Origin: Phycisphaerales bacterium | Lineage (GTDB): Bacteria > Planctomycetota > Phycisphaerae > Phycisphaerales > UBA1924 | DNA: 64,000 bases | Direction of reading: 5' to 3' | Assembly (NCBI GenBank): GCA_019744815.1 | Contig: JAIEUA010000008.1 | Coordinates: 248,001-312,000 of the forward strand | Part shown: piece by piece, positions 62,231 to 64,000 of the stretch | Layout: each line of letters opens with the position of its first letter | Numbering within the stretch: the first letter of the stretch is position 1 | Notes under the pieces: generated by a model | What the model saw: the letters and a program-made list of their open reading frames with translations, nothing else | The model's database searches: none | Told to the model about the DNA's origin: nothing | Translations under genes and position numbers: made by a program

Positions 62231-63417
62231 GGCTTCCTTGGATCGGCTGTTTCGAGGGGCTTTCTGGACCCCGACTTTTCGGACTTTGTTTGATTTTTCG
62301 CGTTTGGGGCGAGGCGGGCGATCGTTCGCTTCGAACCGGCCGCGGGTTTCTTCTGAGCGGATGTCTTAGGAGAAACTGGCTTTTTGATCGGGTTGGAAGG
62401 CTTGGTAGCTTTCTTGAGCGTGGCGGTCGTTGGGGGCTTCTTGGCCTTCGTTTCGTTTCGGGGCCGGGTGCGGGCCGGGCTGGCGGTCGGTTGGGGTGTG
62501 GGGAGCTTCGGTGTGCCGTCGACCAGGGAGCGGAGCATGTAGAGATTGATGGAGTCCCAGGGACGACCTTCGGGGTCGTCGCCCTTGGGGGTCTCAAGGA
62601 GTTTGGGTACGTCGCGAAGGCGGGGATGGTTCACGACCGCCGCGAAACCGCAGTTGCGCAGAGCCTCGGGCGTGGGGTCGGGGAGCGAGCCGCCGATGGT
62701 GCCCTTGCCGATGTGGTCGTGGCGATCGAGGTGCGAGCCGCAGGGCCCTTTGGAATCGTTGATGTGGAAGGCCTTGAGATTGGCGAGACCGCAGGTCTGG
62801 TCGAAGCGATCGAGTGCGGCGTTGGCGCTGGCGCGGGTCCGCATGTCGTACCCGGCCGCGTGCATGTGGCAGGTGTCGAGGCAGTAGCCGATGCGGTTCG
62901 GTGCGGCGGTGAGTTCGATGGAGCGGCCACGGATGGCGGCGAGTTCCTCGAACGTGCCGCCGAGCTGGAAGCCGGCGCCGACGGTGCCCTCAAGACACAG
63001 GATCGTGCGCATGCCCTTGGTGCGGGCGAGGAGTTCTTTGTAGGCGACCGCGATGCGCTCGATGCCCTCTTCGCGGGAGGAAGTGGTGAACGCGCCGGGG
63101 TGATGGACGAGTAACGGAATCGACAACGCCTCGCAGCGCTCGATCTCGATGGTCATGAGGTCGATGCTCTTCTTCCAGAGCATGTCGTCGGGTGTGGCGA
63201 GATTGGAAAGGTATCCGGCGTGGCTTACCACGCGTTCGGTCCAGCCGAGGCGAGAGAGTTCGCTCAGCCACTCACGCGTCATGCCCTCATCGAGCGGCTT
63301 GGTGTGCCACTGCTGTTGGTTCTTGGTGAAGACCTGCACGGTGTCCATGCCCAGACCGACGGCCTCGGTGAGAGCGTGGACCATGGAGCCCGAAATGGAA
63401 AGGTGCGAGCCGAACAA
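62227..63417 (-). CDS. nfo: Endonuclease IV (AP endonuclease) with Lys-rich tail
   Basis: 396 residues. The first 290 match endonuclease IV: GSHLSISGSMVHALTEAVGL, VQVFTKNQQQW, VSHAGYLSNLATP, LLVHHPGAFT, IGYCLDTCHMHAAGYD, AFHINDSKGPCGSHLDRHDH. The metal-binding His and Glu/Asp residues are present. It cuts DNA at abasic sites in base-excision repair. The remaining about 105 residues form a Lys/Pro/Thr-rich, low-complexity tail (about residues 300-396) that is absent from typical enzymes of about 285 residues and may add DNA binding. Confidence 0.9.
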   Translation of the reverse strand: MFGSHLSISGSMVHALTEAVGLGMDTVQVFTKNQQQWHTKPLDEGMTREWLSELSRLGWTERVVSHAGYLSNLATPDDMLWKKSIDLMTIEIERCEALSIPLLVHHPGAFTTSSREEGIERIAVAYKELLARTKGMRTILCLEGTVGAGFQLGGTFEELAAIRGRSIELTAAPNRIGYCLDTCHMHAAGYDMRTRASANAALDRFDQTCGLANLKAFHINDSKGPCGSHLDRHDHIGKGTIGGSLPDPTPEALRNCGFAAVVNHPRLRDVPKLLETPKGDDPEGRPWDSINLYMLRSLVDGTPKLPTPQPTASPARTRPRNETKAKKPPTTATLKKATKPSNPIKKPVSPKTSAQKKPAAGSKRTIARLAPNAKNQTKSEKSGSRKPLETADPRKP

Positions 63418-63482
63418 TCGGTTGAAGCGTAGGAACCGCGCGTGACAACCAACCGCCTAGGCGCTTCTTGCTACGATCGATG

Positions 63483-64000
63483 ATGGCCAGCCACCTGCTG
63501 AAAAATCGCGTCGCCGTCGTCACCGGGGCCTCCGCGGGCATCGGCGAGGCCATCGCCCGCGAGCTGGTCTCCCACGGCTGCCCGGTCGTGCTCAACGCCC
63601 GCCGCAAGGAGCGGCTGGAGGCGCTGCGAAAAGAGCTCGGCGATGAAGACGTCGCGATCGCTCCCGGCGACTGCGCCGACAGCGCGGTCATTGAGACCAT
63701 GCTCAACACCGCCCGCGACACCTTCGGTGGCACGGGCAAGCCCGCGACGGCCCCACGCGACGCGGATCTGGTCGTCATCAACGCCGGCCGCGGCTTGGGC
63801 GGTACGGCCATCACCTCCGACGAATCGCAGTGGGACGACATGATCCGCACCAACGTCGTTGCCGCGTCGCGGATGATCCGTGCCGCGGGCAAGCGGATGC
63901 TCGCCATGCAGCCGGACCACGCGATCGGTCCCGACCCGGAGAAGCACGCGTGGCTGAACGCGCCGCGCGATATCGTGATCCTCGGCTCGGTGGTGGGGCG
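63483..64000 (+). CDS. Short-chain dehydrogenase/reductase (3' end cut off)
   Basis: Partial, about 172 residues visible. NAD(P)-binding TGASAGIGEAIA near the N-terminus, VINAGRGLGGTAI and TNVVAASRMIRAA are classic SDR motifs. The Ser of the active site is approached at ILGSVVG at the window edge. The substrate cannot be assigned. An additional ATG lies one codon upstream (63480). Confidence 0.85.
   Translation, partial: MASHLLKNRVAVVTGASAGIGEAIARELVSHGCPVVLNARRKERLEALRKELGDEDVAIAPGDCADSAVIETMLNTARDTFGGTGKPATAPRDADLVVINAGRGLGGTAITSDESQWDDMIRTNVVAASRMIRAAGKRMLAMQPDHAIGPDPEKHAWLNAPRDIVILGSVVG

Noticed and set aside
1..64000. CRISPR arrays and rRNA genes
   Set aside because: No regularly spaced 25-40 base direct repeats with unique spacers and no rRNA-like conserved stretches were found; dockerin and Gly-rich repeats are coding.

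Overview
The window most likely comes from a high-GC member of the Planctomycetota, probably class Phycisphaerae. This is inferred from four things: secreted kelch/Ig-like proteins ending in paired Asp-rich dockerin-like repeats (PADLNxDxxVDDADF), a PEP-CTERM-type anchor, an ECF sigma factor translationally coupled to a Ser/Thr kinase, and GC-rich coding with many long antisense shadow frames.

Layout. (1) 1-8350, minus strand: a complete Kdp potassium operon (small membrane protein, kdpF, A, B, C, D and a cut-off kdpE) with tight overlaps. (2) 8.5-16.8 kb: an outer-membrane protein; a decaying three-gene glycan cluster (GT4-type glycosyltransferase with an in-frame TGA, an intact alpha/alpha-barrel protein, a frameshifted GH130 phosphorylase); a set of tiny membrane/stress proteins (DUF3185, DUF3309); and a PEP-CTERM protein. 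(3) 16.9-23.4 kb: a PAS histidine kinase coupled to a NarL-type regulator, a secreted PRC-barrel protein, a glycine-zipper protein, an entericidin-like lipoprotein and a sigma-70 factor, which together look like a stress/envelope neighbourhood. (4) 24.1-27.9 kb: two inverted pairs of SET-domain genes around an EamA-type permease and a PRMT-like methyltransferase. (5) 27.9-38.5 kb: dockerin-tailed secreted proteins, the ECF sigma/kinase pair and a degraded kelch-dockerin remnant. (6) 38.8-40.7 kb: a Kef-type antiporter.

(7) About 41,059-57,792: an integrative element of roughly 16.7 kb inserted in a tRNA-Gly(CCC) gene. It has an 18-bp identical core at both ends, phased CTTGCAC arm repeats, an AlpA-like regulator, a Toprim/DUF3987 replication protein, small accessory genes and a tyrosine integrase, and no phage structural genes. 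Its cargo (43.1-50.0 kb) is a candidate defence module: a beta-class DNA methyltransferase with its own ribbon-helix-helix regulator and twin operators, a MORC/HSP90-like GHKL ATPase with two small partners in an apparently leaderless operon, and a DUF2325-like protein. A second att-like flank and an integrase C-terminal fossil to the left suggest an earlier element used the same site.

(8) 57.9-64 kb, host genes: methylisocitrate lyase and citrate/2-methylcitrate synthase (propionate catabolism), small membrane proteins, a TPR lipoprotein coupled to endonuclease IV, and a truncated SDR oxidoreductase. Six loci carry stops or frameshifts (glycosyltransferase, GH130, a SET gene, a kelch gene, a DUF91-like gene, a PEP-CTERM remnant). 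They may be real pseudogenes or, for single-indel cases, sequencing errors.
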